From positions 2,604,001 to 2,668,000 of the forward strand of contig NZ_CP015519.1 of assembly GCF_001887775.1 (NCBI RefSeq): DNA of 64,000 bases. The letters are read 5' to 3'. This DNA is from Syntrophotalea acetylenivorans (GTDB taxonomy: Bacteria > Desulfobacterota > Desulfuromonadia > Desulfuromonadales > Syntrophotaleaceae). The position numbers and the translations under genes were made by a program. This document shows, in pieces, positions 27,078 to 38,157 of this stretch (within the stretch, counting starts at the first letter, position 1; the number at the start of each line of letters is the position of its first letter). The notes under the pieces were generated by a model. That model worked only from the letters and a program-made list of their open reading frames with translations, was not told where the DNA came from and did not search any database.

Positions 27078-27677
27078 ATGGAGAAGATCGTTCTGGCCAT
27101 TACCGGTGCTTCGGGGAGCATTTACGGACTGCGCCTGGCCGAGGAACTGTTACGCTCCGGCTGCCAGGTGGTGCTGCTTTTGAGCCGTGCGGGCCGTCAG
27201 GTGCTGCGTCACGAAACCGGTCTCGATTGGACGGGGGAGTTGGCCCTTCGCCGGGAACGGATTGATGCCCACTTCCAGATGGGAGAAGCGCTGCAGCATT
27301 ACGATGAGGACGATCTTTTCGCACCGGTGGCCAGTGGCTCCTCGGCCGCCGATGCTATGCTGGTAGCGCCCTGTTCCATGGGCTGTGTCGGCCGTCTTGC
27401 AGCAGGATTGGGCGGCAATCTGATCGAGCGCTGTGCCGACGTCTCTCTTAAAGAAGGCCGTCCTTTATTACTGGTGCCTCGCGAAACACCTTTCAATCAA
27501 CTTCACCTGGAAAACCTGTTACGCCTGTCCCAGGCCGGCGCCCGCATCGTACCGGCCATGCCGGCCTTTTATCAGCAGCCCACCAGCGTTGAGGAAATGG
27601 TCGATTTCGTAGTTGGCAAGACGCTGGACCAGCTGGGTATCGATCACCGACTTTATCGTCGCTGGGGCGATGGCTAA
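27078..27677 (+). CDS. ubiX: UbiX-family flavin prenyltransferase
   Basis: A 199-residue flavoprotein that makes prenyl-FMN, the cofactor of UbiD decarboxylases. Seen: the start IVLAITGASGSIYGLRLAEE, the active-site segment SAADAMLVAPCSMGCVGRLA, and VPRETPFNQLHLEN. RBS gaggagg precedes the ATG. It should activate the UbiD protein at 21787, and both would serve menaquinone synthesis. Confidence 0.95.
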   Translation: MEKIVLAITGASGSIYGLRLAEELLRSGCQVVLLLSRAGRQVLRHETGLDWTGELALRRERIDAHFQMGEALQHYDEDDLFAPVASGSSAADAMLVAPCSMGCVGRLAAGLGGNLIERCADVSLKEGRPLLLVPRETPFNQLHLENLLRLSQAGARIVPAMPAFYQQPTSVEEMVDFVVGKTLDQLGIDHRLYRRWGDG

Positions 27678-27692
27678 GGATTGTTGTCTGGT

Positions 27693-28781
27693 ATGAAAAA
27701 ACTTTTTGCCCCCATAGCCGCCAAGATCGAAGGCGGCAAGCGCATCTCCGGCGATGAGGCCCTGCAGCTGGCCGCTTGTGACGATCTGCTGGCCCTTGGA
27801 ACGTTGGCCGCAAGGGTTAACAAAGGGCGTAACGGCGCACGGGTCTTCTTTAATCGCAACCGCCACATCAATTATAGCAATATCTGTATTAGCTCCTGTG
27901 CTTTTTGTGCCTTTCGTCGCGACGCTCGACAACAAGGGGCCTTTTGCCTGTCTCCCCAAGAGGTCGGTGAGAGGGCCGCTGGTGCGGCTGCTGATGGGGC
28001 GAGAGAGGTGCATGTGGTGGGCGGTCTGCACCCCGGGCAGCCGTTCAGTTATTATTTACAGATGCTGCAAGCCATTCGCCGGGCCGCACCAGAAATCCAT
28101 ATCAAGGCCTTTACCGCGGTAGAGATCGATCATTTGAGCCGTTTGACCGGGTGGTCCCTCGACAAGGTGCTGGCGGAGTTGCGGGCTGCGGGACTCGATT
28201 CCCTGCCTGGCGGTGGCGCCGAGATCTTTGCTTCGGCGGTGCGTGAGCAGCTCTGTCCTGAGAAGATCTCCGGCCAGCGTTGGTTGGATGTCATGACCTC
28301 GGTGCATGGCGCCGGACTGCGTTCCAACGCCACCATGCTCTTCGGTCACCTGGAAAGCTGGCGGGACCGTATCGATCATCTGCTTCAGTTACGGGAGTTG
28401 CAGGACCGGACGGGCGGCTTCATGGCCTTCATTCCTTTGCCTTATCAGGCGGACAATACCCGATTGCCCGAGTTGCGTGGCCCCGGTGGTGTAGAGATTC
28501 TCAAGACCCTGGCCATCAGTCGCCTGGTTCTCGATAATTTCGATCACATCAAGGGATATTGGGTGATGCTCGGAGTCAAATTGGCTCAGGTGGCCCTGGC
28601 ATTTGGCGTCAACGACCTTGATGGTACGGTCATCGAAGAGCGTATCGGTCACGCCGCCGGGGCGGCTTCGCCCCAGGCTCTGAGCTGCGACGATCTGCTG
28701 TGGTTGATTCGTCGCGCAGGCAAGCTGCCGGTGGAGCGGGACAGTCTATATTCCACAGTACGGGAGTATGGACCATGTTGA
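27693..28781 (+). CDS. mqnE: Aminofutalosine synthase (radical SAM)
   Basis: A 362-residue radical SAM enzyme. It joins chorismate-derived 3-enolpyruvylbenzoate to SAM to form aminofutalosine, an early futalosine-pathway step. The cluster motif CISSCAFCAF (CxxxCxxC) is near residue 66, and HINYSNIC and EVHVVGGLHPGQPFSYY are typical. Upstream TTG codons at 27681 and 27684 lie too close to the aagga RBS, so I chose ATG 27693. It overlaps mqnC by 7 bases. Confidence 0.93.
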   Translation: MKKLFAPIAAKIEGGKRISGDEALQLAACDDLLALGTLAARVNKGRNGARVFFNRNRHINYSNICISSCAFCAFRRDARQQGAFCLSPQEVGERAAGAAADGAREVHVVGGLHPGQPFSYYLQMLQAIRRAAPEIHIKAFTAVEIDHLSRLTGWSLDKVLAELRAAGLDSLPGGGAEIFASAVREQLCPEKISGQRWLDVMTSVHGAGLRSNATMLFGHLESWRDRIDHLLQLRELQDRTGGFMAFIPLPYQADNTRLPELRGPGGVEILKTLAISRLVLDNFDHIKGYWVMLGVKLAQVALAFGVNDLDGTVIEERIGHAAGAASPQALSCDDLLWLIRRAGKLPVERDSLYSTVREYGPC

Positions 28782-29842
28782 CCCGAATAGCAGAGAAACT
28801 CGATGGTGGCCAGTCTATCGACCGAAGCGACGCTCTGTTTCTGTTGCAGGAAGCTGAACTGCTGGAGATCGGGCAACTCGCCGATCGCATGCGGCGGCGC
28901 CTGCATCCGCTGCGGCGGGTTACCTTCGTTGTTGATCGCAACGTGAACTACAGCAATATTTGCCTTGCCGGCTGCTCCTTCTGTGCCTTTTACCGAGATC
29001 CCGCGGCAGAAGGGGGCTATCTGCTGTCCCATGAGCAGATTCTAGCCAAAGTGGCTGAGCTGGCGGCCCAGGGCGGCACTCAGTTGCTGCTGCAGGGTGG
29101 CCTGCACCCCGAGTTGGCCATCGACTGGTTCGAAGAGCTGTTTCAGCGAATCCGTCAGTCTTTTCCGAGCGTGCAGATACACTCCCTGTCGCCGGCGGAA
29201 ATCGTCCATATCGCCAATTTATCCAGTTTAAGTGTCGCCGATTGCCTCAAACGGCTGCGGGAAGCCGGTCTCGCTTCGCTGCCCGGCGGCGGTGCCGAAC
29301 TGCTGGTCGAGGAGGTTCGGCAACGGATCTCGCCGTATAAGATCGCCTGGCAACAGTGGGCGCAGGTGATGCGCGAGGCCCATGCTCAAGGGATGCCGAC
29401 CACCGCCACCATGGTTTTTGGTTTTGGTGAAGAACCAGGTCAGATCGTCGAACACCTGTTCCGGATTCGCGATCTGCAGCCGGCCAGCGGCGGCTTCACC
29501 GCCTTCATTCCCTGGACCTTTCAGCCGGATAATACGGCTCTTGGTGGCCAGGGAGTCAGTGCCTGGGATTACCTGAAGGTGCTGGCCGTTTCCCGGCTGG
29601 TGCTCGACAACATTCCCAACTTGCAGGCCAGCTGGGTTACCCAGGGGGCAGCGATTGCCCAGACGGCACTTTTTTTCGGGGCCAACGATATGGGTGGTAC
29701 CATGCTTGAAGAGAATGTGGTGGCTGCCGCCGGTACTTCTTTTCGCCTGTCGCAGCAGGAGTTGATTGAATTGGTTCGTGAGGCGGGTTTTGTGGCGGCT
29801 CGGCGGGATACGGGTTATCGGGTTTTGGAGGAGTACCCTTGA
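28775..29842 (+). CDS. mqnC: Dehypoxanthine futalosine cyclase (radical SAM)
   Basis: A 355-residue radical SAM enzyme that cyclises dehypoxanthine futalosine. Motif CLAGCSFCAFYR (CxxxCxxC), preceded by NVNYSNI, and LLLQGGLHPELAIDWFEEL identify it. It shares ancestry with MqnE just upstream. The ATG at 28775 lies inside the mqnE end; the longer frame from 28700 would overlap more. It completes the ubiA-ubiX-mqnE-mqnC operon. MqnA, MqnB and MqnD are not in the window. Confidence 0.93.
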   Translation: MLTRIAEKLDGGQSIDRSDALFLLQEAELLEIGQLADRMRRRLHPLRRVTFVVDRNVNYSNICLAGCSFCAFYRDPAAEGGYLLSHEQILAKVAELAAQGGTQLLLQGGLHPELAIDWFEELFQRIRQSFPSVQIHSLSPAEIVHIANLSSLSVADCLKRLREAGLASLPGGGAELLVEEVRQRISPYKIAWQQWAQVMREAHAQGMPTTATMVFGFGEEPGQIVEHLFRIRDLQPASGGFTAFIPWTFQPDNTALGGQGVSAWDYLKVLAVSRLVLDNIPNLQASWVTQGAAIAQTALFFGANDMGGTMLEENVVAAAGTSFRLSQQELIELVREAGFVAARRDTGYRVLEEYP

Positions 29843-30040
29843 GAAGTCAGTGTGCCGCTTGCTGGTAGGGTGTTAAATCAATCTAGGCCGCGGGGTTGCG
29901 TCACAGGGAGGAGGGATTGTCACCGATTACTTATCACTTATTACTCGTTACGCTTTACGGTTTCCCGTGCTTGCACCTCTATAAAATTTCAGCTAGTGTA
30001 ACTTCTTCAACCGATTACCCCATTCAACGCCGGAGACACC
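29843..30040. repeat. Low-complexity spacer repeat
   Basis: Contains ccgcggggttgcgtc (29888-29902) and a cycling stretch of TTACTTATCACTTATTACTCG type (29927-29965). The same two modules occur, partly in the other orientation, in the spacer 17915-18175. No gene. Confidence 0.5.
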
Positions 30041-31084
30041 ATGACCCGCTTGCGTCGCAATATTGCCGAGATGGCCGGATACGTACCGGGGTTCCAACCC
30101 CGCGACAATCAGACCTATATTAAGCTCAATACCAACGAGAATCCTTATCCCCCGTCCCCAAAGGTCATTGAGGCGATTCTGGCCGAGGTGGGTGAGGGGC
30201 TGCGAAAATATCCCGATGCTGCCAGTTGTGCCGCCCGCGAAGCAGCCGGCCGGTTGTACGGTTTTGATCCCGACTGGATCATCATGGCCAACGGTTCCGA
30301 CGAGGTGCTCAATAACCTGATCCGGGCCTTTGTCGGTGAAGGACAGGAGATCGCTTATGTCCAGCCGTCCTATTCTTACTACGCTACCCTGGCAGCCATT
30401 CAGGGAGCGAAGGTTCGCACCTTCGGTCTTGACGAAGAATGGAACCTGATCGACTTCCCCGAGCGTTATCAGGGACAGCTCTTTTTCCTGGTCAATCCCA
30501 ATGCCCCCTTGGGCTTTTGCTATCCCCTGTCATTTATCGAAGAATTGGCCGGTCGGGTCGACGGAATGTTGGTGGTGGACGAGGCTTATGCCGACTTCGC
30601 CGATGACAATGCTCTGGAGCTGGTGCGCCGCTGCGACAATGTGGTGGTGACCCGGACCCTGTCGAAGAGCTACTCCCTGGCCGGTATGCGCCTTGGTCTG
30701 GCTATTGCCCGGCCCGAGGTGATTGCCGCTCTCAATAAGATCCGCGATCACTACAACCTGGATCGTCTCGCTCAGGCTGCGGCCGGAGCCGCTTTAGACG
30801 ATCAAGATTATTTTCGATCCTGTATAGAAAAGATTTGTGCGACTCGCGACTGGTTCTGTACCGAATTGAGGGTTCTGGATTGGGAAGTTATTCCGTCGAG
30901 CGGCAATTTCGTTTTTGCGGTTCCTCCCGACCGTAATGGTCTGCGTGCTTATCAGGCTCTGTTCGAACGCAATATTCTGGTTCGTCACTTCAGCGATCCA
31001 CTGCTCGCTCACGGCTTGCGTATTTCCATCGGCAGCCGGGAGGAGATGGAGCAGACTTTAGCGGTGTTGCAAGAACTTGCTTGA
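30041..31084 (+). CDS. hisC: Histidinol-phosphate aminotransferase
   Basis: A 347-residue PLP aminotransferase of fold type I. It begins [20 protein letters not shown] and [14 protein letters not shown], both HisC-type. The PLP lysine lies in [17 protein letters not shown], and [10 protein letters not shown] carries the Asp/Tyr pair. It converts imidazole acetol phosphate and glutamate to histidinol phosphate. No other his genes are adjacent. Aromatic aminotransferase activity is an alternative for the family. Confidence 0.93.
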   Translation: MTRLRRNIAEMAGYVPGFQPRDNQTYIKLNTNENPYPPSPKVIEAILAEVGEGLRKYPDAASCAAREAAGRLYGFDPDWIIMANGSDEVLNNLIRAFVGEGQEIAYVQPSYSYYATLAAIQGAKVRTFGLDEEWNLIDFPERYQGQLFFLVNPNAPLGFCYPLSFIEELAGRVDGMLVVDEAYADFADDNALELVRRCDNVVVTRTLSKSYSLAGMRLGLAIARPEVIAALNKIRDHYNLDRLAQAAAGAALDDQDYFRSCIEKICATRDWFCTELRVLDWEVIPSSGNFVFAVPPDRNGLRAYQALFERNILVRHFSDPLLAHGLRISIGSREEMEQTLAVLQELA

Positions 31085-31117
31085 GGAGATGTCTGACCGC
31101 CTCCTTGCTTTCCGATT

Positions 31118-32203
31118 ATGAACGATAATCCGCCCTTTGCCGCCGAGGAAGTGGCCGTACATCTGCTGGCCTGGTACGGTCACTGCGGCCGTGACTTGCC
31201 CTGGCGCCGGACACGCGATCCCTACTGTATCTGGTTGTCGGAGATCATGTTGCAGCAGACCGGGGTGACGACGGTGATCCCCTATTACGAGCGTTTTTTG
31301 CAGCGCTTTGCCAATGTGAGTGCGCTGGCTGCCGCGTCCGTCGACGAGGTGATCGAGCTATGGGCCGGTCTCGGCTACTACTCCCGAGCCCGCAATTTGT
31401 ACGAGGCGGCCTGCCGGGTGGTTGCCGAGCGGGGCGGTCGTTTTCCCGATGATCTCCAGGGTCTGATGGCTTTGCCCGGTGTCGGGCGGTCGACAGCCGG
31501 AGCCATCCTTTCCATCGCCTTCGATAAAAAAGCCCCGATTCTCGATGGTAACGTACGCCGGGTGCTGATCCGGCTTTATGCCATTGATGAGCCGCCTCGC
31601 GCCACCGCAGTGGAAAAAATTCTCTGGCAGCGGGCCGAGGAATTAACTTCTGCGGAACGGCCTCACGATTACGCTCAGGCGATCATGGATCTGGGCGCCA
31701 CGGTTTGTACCCCGCGCAATCCCGATTGTTCGGTCTGCCCTCTGGTGGGTTTATGCCAGGCCTACTGCCTCGGAATGGTCGAAAAGCTGCCGCGCCGCCA
31801 GCCGCGTAAGTCCGTGCCGTTGGTGCGTCAGGTGGCTTTATTGCTGGAACGAAACGGCGAATTCCTGGTGAGTAAGCGCCCGTTACAGGGGATGCTGGCC
31901 GGCCTATGGGAGTTCCCTTGCCGGGAGTTTAAGGAGGGGCGGGAAGCTGATGCTGTCGCAGCTGAACTACTGGCTGGTCTGGCACTGTCCGGGCAATTAG
32001 TCGAGCTGGGTCAGGTGCGCCATGCTTACAGTCATTTTCGCTTAGAGGTGGCGGTCTACCGGGTTGCCGTCGAAGGTGGTTTGCCGGATGGTCTGGTGTC
32101 CGAAGGCCAGCCTGAGGTCTGGTTGCCGATGGCTGAATTGGCCGAGCTGGCTTTACACGGCGCCCATAAAAAAGTTCGGGCGTTGCTTGCCAGTCCGGAA
32201 TGA
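31118..32203 (+). CDS. mutY: A/G-specific adenine DNA glycosylase
   Basis: A 361-residue base-excision repair enzyme that removes A opposite 8-oxoguanine. Helix-hairpin-helix LMALPGVGRSTAGAILSIAF has the catalytic Asp later in PILDGNVRRVLIRL. The iron-sulfur loop CTPRNPDCSVCPLVGLCQAYC fits Cx6Cx2Cx5C. The C-terminal third (from about 240) is the NUDIX-like 8-oxoG-sensing domain (VRQVALLLERNGEFLVSKRP). It lies between hisC and rnd on the same strand, with short spacers. Confidence 0.95.
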   Translation: MNDNPPFAAEEVAVHLLAWYGHCGRDLPWRRTRDPYCIWLSEIMLQQTGVTTVIPYYERFLQRFANVSALAAASVDEVIELWAGLGYYSRARNLYEAACRVVAERGGRFPDDLQGLMALPGVGRSTAGAILSIAFDKKAPILDGNVRRVLIRLYAIDEPPRATAVEKILWQRAEELTSAERPHDYAQAIMDLGATVCTPRNPDCSVCPLVGLCQAYCLGMVEKLPRRQPRKSVPLVRQVALLLERNGEFLVSKRPLQGMLAGLWEFPCREFKEGREADAVAAELLAGLALSGQLVELGQVRHAYSHFRLEVAVYRVAVEGGLPDGLVSEGQPEVWLPMAELAELALHGAHKKVRALLASPE

Positions 32204-32294
32204 ATCTGGCAAGATGACGGCCTGCCAACCCAGATAAATATCCCTTTCAATGCGGAAAGATATTGTTTCCGATTGAAGTCTTTTCGGAGGAACC

Positions 32295-33419
32295 ATGCCC
32301 CTGCCCCCCATTCTGGTCGACCCTTCGGCCCTGTCTGAGTTTGCCGCGCAATTGCACCGGGAACCGGTCATCGCCGTCGATCTTGAGGCCGACTCCCTGC
32401 ATTCCTATCAAGACAAGGTCTGCCTGCTGCAATTTTCCACCCCCACCGCCACGGTGTTGGTCGATCCCTTAGCTATCGGTGATTTGTCGTCCCTGAAGGC
32501 AGTGCTGGCCGACGGGGCGGTGCGCAAGGTCTTTCATGCCGCTGACTACGATATTCGCTGTCTGTATCGCGATTTTGGAATCGAGATTAACGGGTTGTTC
32601 GATACCATGATTGCCTGCCAGTTCCTTGGAGAAGAGAAAGTCGGTCTGGCCGATATCCTCAATAAATATTTTGATGTCCAACTCGATAAGCGCTACCAGC
32701 GTGCCGATTGGTCGAAGCGCCCTCTGGAGGAGGGGATGGTCCGGTACGCCGCCGAGGATACCCGTTATCTGTTGCAGCTGACCGAGCAGCTCGAGGCCCA
32801 GTTGGTTGCCAAGGGTCGGTTAGCATGGGCCCAGGAGGAATTTGTCCTCCTTGAACAGGTGCGCCACAACAGCACGGACGGGCCGTTGTTTCTCCGTTTT
32901 AAAAAGGCCAACACCCTGGAACGTCGCCAGTTGGCGGTTCTGGAGGAACTGTTGCAATGGCGTGACAGCGAGGCGAAGCGAAGGGATTGTCCACCCTTCA
33001 AGGTGTTGAACAACGCCCCGCTGCTGGAGGTGGCTCGAAGTATGCCTGCGAATGTGCGCGCCTTGTCTAAAGTCGAAGGCATGGTTCCCCGACTGGTCGG
33101 TCGTTACGGCGGGTCGTTGCTGTCAGCGGTGGAAGAGGGCCTTAAGGTGCCGGAGGAAGAACTGCCAGTCTATCCTCGGGGTGAGCCGCGTCAGCGGGAC
33201 CCCGAGGCTGAGGCGCGGGTGTTGTTGCTCAAGAAGTGGCGGTCGAAAATTTCTAAAGAGTTGGAAATGGACCCCGGCATAGTTATCAACAACGCCTCGC
33301 TGGAGCAAATCGCGCGGCGCCAGCCGAATTGCGTAGAGGACTTGGCAGAATTGAAGGCCATGAAGAACTGGCAGCGCCAGGTTCTGGGAAAAGGAATAGT
33401 CGCTGCGTTGAAGACCTGA
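32295..33419 (+). CDS. rnd: Ribonuclease D
   Basis: A 374-residue 3'-5' exoribonuclease for tRNA 3' trimming. DEDD residues are visible: VIAVDLEADSLHSY (D, E), FHAADYDIRCL, and the final Y/D motif MVRYAAEDTRYLL. The catalytic domain covers about 1-190. Two HRDC-like helical regions follow (about 205-280 and 300-370). RBS cggagga precedes the ATG. Its substrates could include the unusual tRNA-Ser transcripts in this window, but that is only a guess. Confidence 0.93.
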   Translation: MPLPPILVDPSALSEFAAQLHREPVIAVDLEADSLHSYQDKVCLLQFSTPTATVLVDPLAIGDLSSLKAVLADGAVRKVFHAADYDIRCLYRDFGIEINGLFDTMIACQFLGEEKVGLADILNKYFDVQLDKRYQRADWSKRPLEEGMVRYAAEDTRYLLQLTEQLEAQLVAKGRLAWAQEEFVLLEQVRHNSTDGPLFLRFKKANTLERRQLAVLEELLQWRDSEAKRRDCPPFKVLNNAPLLEVARSMPANVRALSKVEGMVPRLVGRYGGSLLSAVEEGLKVPEEELPVYPRGEPRQRDPEAEARVLLLKKWRSKISKELEMDPGIVINNASLEQIARRQPNCVEDLAELKAMKNWQRQVLGKGIVAALKT

Positions 33420-33458
33420 GAAAAAGCGGGTTCTCATGCTCGTTCGCTGTGCTCACTA

Positions 33459-33514
33459 AAGCCGCAAAGGCGCTAAGCAAACCGGTTTGGTTTTTCTTTG
33501 CGTCTTTGCGGCTT
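33459..33514. repeat. Palindromic spacer repeat, possible terminator
   Basis: Outer arms AAGCCGCAAAG (33459-33469) and CTTTGCGGCTT (33504-33514) are exact complements. The inner arms (ggcgctaagcaaacc with ggtttggtttttctttgcg) pair imperfectly. It lies between convergent rnd and fumC. Confidence 0.65.
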
Positions 33515-33548
33515 GAGCGACTGTAAGGAGCGGGCGTGAGATGGTTTT

Positions 33549-34952
33549 TTACCGAGTTTTGCCTGGCACCCCCGGCTCGGTCATCGGCCGCGGATCGAGC
33601 AGGTTTTCTAGCTCTTCAGCGGGCAGAATCTGTTTTTCGTTGGCTACCTGCCGTACTGTCCGGCCGTTCTGGTAAGCTTCTTTGGCGATTTGCGCGGCGT
33701 TATCGTAGCCGATGGCGGGCGCCAGGGCGGTGCACATGGCCAGGCTCTCCTCGACCAGCGACTCGCAGCGTTCGCGGTTGGCCTGCAATCCTTTGACGCA
33801 GCGTTCGCTGAACTGGGTGGCGGCGGCGGCGAGGATGTCAATAGAGCTGAGCAGGTTGTGAGCCATGACTGGCATCATGACGTTGAGTTCAAAGTTTCCG
33901 GAAAGGCCGCCGAGGGTGATGGCTGCGTCGTTACCGACGACTTGAGCACAGACTTGCATCAGGCTTTCGGCCATCACCGGATTAACCTTGCCGGGCATGA
34001 TCGAACTTCCCGGCTGCACCGGCGGTAGCTGAATTTCACCGAGGCCGCAACGGGGGCCGCTGCCTAGAAAGCGGATGTCGTTGGCAATCTTGAACAGAGC
34101 AGTCGCGGCCCGCTTGAGAGCGCCGCTCATGGCCACTACGGCGTCCTTGGCGGCCTGGGCTTCAAAATGGTTGGCTGCTTCGACAAAGGGGCGGCCGGTG
34201 AGTTCACTGATGGCGGCGATGACCCGCTCGGCAAATTGAGGATGGGTGTTGAGGCCGCTGCCGACGGCTGTGCCGCCGAGGGGCAGTTCCAGTAACCCTT
34301 CCTCGGCCGCTTCAATCCAGCGGATGGCCAGGGTCAGTTGCCGGGCATAGCCGGAGAAGACCTGGCCGAGGCGCACCGGAGTGGCATCCTGCAGATGGGT
34401 GCGTCCAATCTTGGTGATGCCGTTAAAGGACAGGGCCTTTTCGCCCAGCGCTTCTTGCAAGGTTGTCAACGCTGGCAGCAGGGTTTGACGAACCTCCATG
34501 ACGGCTGAAATATGCATGGCGGTGGGGATGACGTCGTTACTTGACTGACCGTAATTGACGTGATCGTTGGGGTGGACGGCGCCGGATCCGATCTCCTTGC
34601 CGAGTAGTTGCGCGGCACGGTTGGCGATTACCTCATTGGTATTCATATTGGTGCTGGTGCCGGAACCGGTCTGGTAAATGTCGAGCACGAACTGGTCGTC
34701 GAGGGTGCCGGTCATCACTTCGCCGGCGGCCTTGGCAATGGCCTCGGACCGTTCGGTGTCAAGCAGGCCCAGGGCGTTGTTGGCACGGGCTGCCTGTTGC
34801 TTGATCATGCCCAGGGCTTGGATGAAAGGGCGTGAAAAACGCACTCCTGAGATCGGAAAGTTATCCAGTGCTCGGGCGGTCTGGGCTCCGTAGAGAGCTT
34901 CACTCGGGACCTGCATTTCACCCATGGAGTCTTTTTCGGTACGGGTACTCAT
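33549..34952 (-). CDS. fumC: Fumarate hydratase class II
   Basis: A 467-residue fumarase of the aspartase/fumarase superfamily, interconverting fumarate and malate in the TCA cycle without an iron cluster. The signature GSSIMPGKVNPVMAESL is near residue 315, with the mobile catalytic serine. N-terminal MGEMQVPSEALYGAQTARAL and TSTNMNTNEVIANRA are also typical. RBS gggagaa precedes the ATG. It is a single-gene unit on the reverse strand. Confidence 0.96.
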   Translation of the reverse strand: MSTRTEKDSMGEMQVPSEALYGAQTARALDNFPISGVRFSRPFIQALGMIKQQAARANNALGLLDTERSEAIAKAAGEVMTGTLDDQFVLDIYQTGSGTSTNMNTNEVIANRAAQLLGKEIGSGAVHPNDHVNYGQSSNDVIPTAMHISAVMEVRQTLLPALTTLQEALGEKALSFNGITKIGRTHLQDATPVRLGQVFSGYARQLTLAIRWIEAAEEGLLELPLGGTAVGSGLNTHPQFAERVIAAISELTGRPFVEAANHFEAQAAKDAVVAMSGALKRAATALFKIANDIRFLGSGPRCGLGEIQLPPVQPGSSIMPGKVNPVMAESLMQVCAQVVGNDAAITLGGLSGNFELNVMMPVMAHNLLSSIDILAAAATQFSERCVKGLQANRERCESLVEESLAMCTALAPAIGYDNAAQIAKEAYQNGRTVRQVANEKQILPAEELENLLDPRPMTEPGVPGKTR

Positions 34953-35129
34953 TTATTGTTCTCCCTCTATATCTCAGGTCGGGGCGGCTTGGGGCAAGTG
35001 CCTCGAGAATTGATTGTTACGGATTAAAATAAGGCTTGCAAAGAATAGACAACTGACGTCTGCCTGTCAATGTCGGCGCTTTACACTTAGCGCCCCCTGT
35101 GGCAGCTGGCTTAGGTCGAAGGAGATAAC

Positions 35130-35702
35130 ATGAAGAGTCTGGCCAATTTCTTTTTTGAAGTCGGCATGCTCAAACGCACGCCCCGGAGCGGTTTTCAGTT
35201 TCTCGGCTCGGGAGCCGAGTCGGTGGCCGAGCATTCCTATCGAGCGGCCATTATCGGTTTTACCCTGGCGCGGCTCGATGAGAAGGCCGATGTCGGGCGG
35301 GTGTTGCAGCTCTGCCTGTTCCATGATATCCCCGAAGCCCGCACCGGCGACCTCAACTATGTCAATAAAAAGTACGTGCAAGTCGATGAGCAGCGGGCGG
35401 TGGATGATCTGGCCGAAACTCTGCCTTTCGGTGATGACTACCGGGAGCTGGTGGCCGAGTTCAGTGTCCAGGAGAGCCATGAAGCGCAACTGGCCCATGA
35501 CGCCGATCAGCTCGAGATGATCCTCGCGCTCAAAGAATACAAGGATCTCGGCAACCGCTATGCCGATGAGTGGTATCCTTTCTCCGTTCGACGCCTTAAA
35601 ACCGACACTGCCAAACGCTTGGCAGAGAGTATCTGGAGTACCGACTCGAGCCGTTGGTGGTTCGATGACGATGAGGACTGGTGGGTCAAAGGGCGTCGCT
35701 GA
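35130..35702 (+). CDS. HD-domain phosphohydrolase (YfbR/HDDC2-like)
   Basis: A 190-residue metal-dependent HD-domain protein. The metal residues are His in VAEHSYRAA, His-Asp in CLFHDIPEA, and Asp in AHDADQLEMIL. The family includes 5'-deoxynucleotidases that act on dNMPs. The C-terminal tail is very rich in Trp and Asp (RWWFDDDEDWWVKG), which is odd. RBS gaaggaga precedes the ATG. Confidence 0.85.
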   Translation: MKSLANFFFEVGMLKRTPRSGFQFLGSGAESVAEHSYRAAIIGFTLARLDEKADVGRVLQLCLFHDIPEARTGDLNYVNKKYVQVDEQRAVDDLAETLPFGDDYRELVAEFSVQESHEAQLAHDADQLEMILALKEYKDLGNRYADEWYPFSVRRLKTDTAKRLAESIWSTDSSRWWFDDDEDWWVKGRR

Positions 35703-37247
<1,545 letters not shown>

Positions 37248-37249
<2 letters not shown>

Positions 37250-37374
37250 TGGCGTCGCAAAAAGTCCGCCCTACGGCGTTACGGCTTTTTTCAGGATCTC
37301 GATATACAGGAATGTATGCCTTCGTCCCTGAAAAAACACCAAGCCTTGTCGGACGAAATTTTTGCTTAGCCATC
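37248..37374 (+). mobile_element. 127-bp palindromic repeat, copy 2 of 3
   Basis: Begins GATGGCGTCGCAAAAAGTCC within the serS stop codon (T|GA) and ends with ...TTTTTGCTTAGCCATC. The end-to-end inverted structure and length match copy 1. It lies between serS and tRNA-Ser(UGA). Confidence 0.85.
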
Positions 37375-37402
37375 CATCAAGTATTTGGTTAATGATTCAA
37401 CG

Positions 37403-37487
37403 GAGGAGTGGCCGAGTGGCTTAAGGCGGCGGTCTTGAAAACCGTTGTACGAAAGTACCGTGGGTTCGAATCCTACCTCCTCCGCCA
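37403..37487 (+). tRNA. tRNA-Ser(UGA)
   Basis: 85 bases with encoded CCA. Acceptor stem GGAGGAG/CTCCTCC, discriminator G, anticodon loop CTTGAAA (anticodon TGA), long variable arm and T-arm GGTTCGAATCC. It reads UCN codons. Its final 21 bases plus 13 flanking bases are repeated 160 bp downstream. Confidence 0.96.
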
Positions 37488-37510
37488 CTAATAAGCAGCA
37501 TCGATTGACA

Positions 37511-37660
37511 GGATTCGAAGCGGAGCGAGCGCTGACTAAATGTCAGAAGAGCGGGCAGGGATGCCCGCGGCAGCGAGTGCAGGGGAGCCTACGCCGGAGT
37601 CGACGTGATGTCGGCGACAGAGTGGGCGAATCCTACCTCCTCCGCCACTAATAAGCAGCA
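37511..37660 (+). repeat. tRNA-Ser-linked element A: 123-bp structured unit plus duplicated tRNA 3' end
   Basis: The unit (37511-37633) begins GGATTCG and ends CGAATCC, complementary ends. Internal hairpins are CTGAC/GTCAG, GCGGGCA/TGCCCGC and a GTCGAC/GTCGGC pair. It differs from element B at only about 4 of 123 bases. The unit runs into a second copy of the 3' part of tRNA-Ser(UGA). Bases 37627-37660 exactly repeat 37467-37500, including CCA and 13 bases of flank. The short protein frames here are not genes. Confidence 0.85.
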
Positions 37661-37691
37661 CAATGATCGTCAAAAAATAAAAGTTATGTAC

Positions 37692-37787
<96 letters not shown>

Positions 37788-37814
37788 TTAAATCGTAACG
37801 CAACGGTCCTTGAG

Positions 37815-37954
37815 GGATTCGAAGCGGAGCGAGCGCTGACTAAATGTCAGAAGAGCGGGCAGGGATGCCCGCGGCAGTGAGCGCAGGGGAGCCTACGCCG
37901 GAGTCGACGTGATGTCGACGACAGAGTGGGTGAATCCCTCCCTCTCCGCCATTT
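37815..37954 (+). repeat. tRNA-Ser-linked element B: 123-bp structured unit plus duplicated tRNA 3' end
   Basis: Bases 37815-37937 match element A at about 119 of 123 positions. The unit runs into a second copy of the end of tRNA-Ser(GCU): 37932-37954 exactly repeats 37766-37788. Each element therefore ends in the 3' part of its own tRNA, not in that of the other. Confidence 0.85.
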
Positions 37955-37992
37955 AATAAATAGGCAGGATTGTCGATTCGTAGAAAAAAGGA

Positions 37993-38021
37993 TTGACAAA
38001 AAGGCGGAAATCGCCTAATCT
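37993..38021 (+). promoter_or_regulatory. Sigma-70-type promoter for tRNA-Arg
   Basis: TTGACA (37993-37998), a 17-base spacer and TAATCT (38016-38021). The tRNA starts 15 bases later. Confidence 0.8.
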
Positions 38022-38036
38022 CCTGCTTCTTCATGC

Positions 38037-38113
<77 letters not shown>

Positions 38114-38123
38114 CTTAAATACT

Positions 38124-38157
38124 AGGCCCTAACACTGAAAAGTGTTAGGGCCTTTTT
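38124..38157 (+). terminator. Intrinsic terminator after tRNA-Arg
   Basis: AGGCCCTAACACT pairs with AGTGTTAGGGCCT around a GAAA tetraloop, followed by a T-run. Confidence 0.92.
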
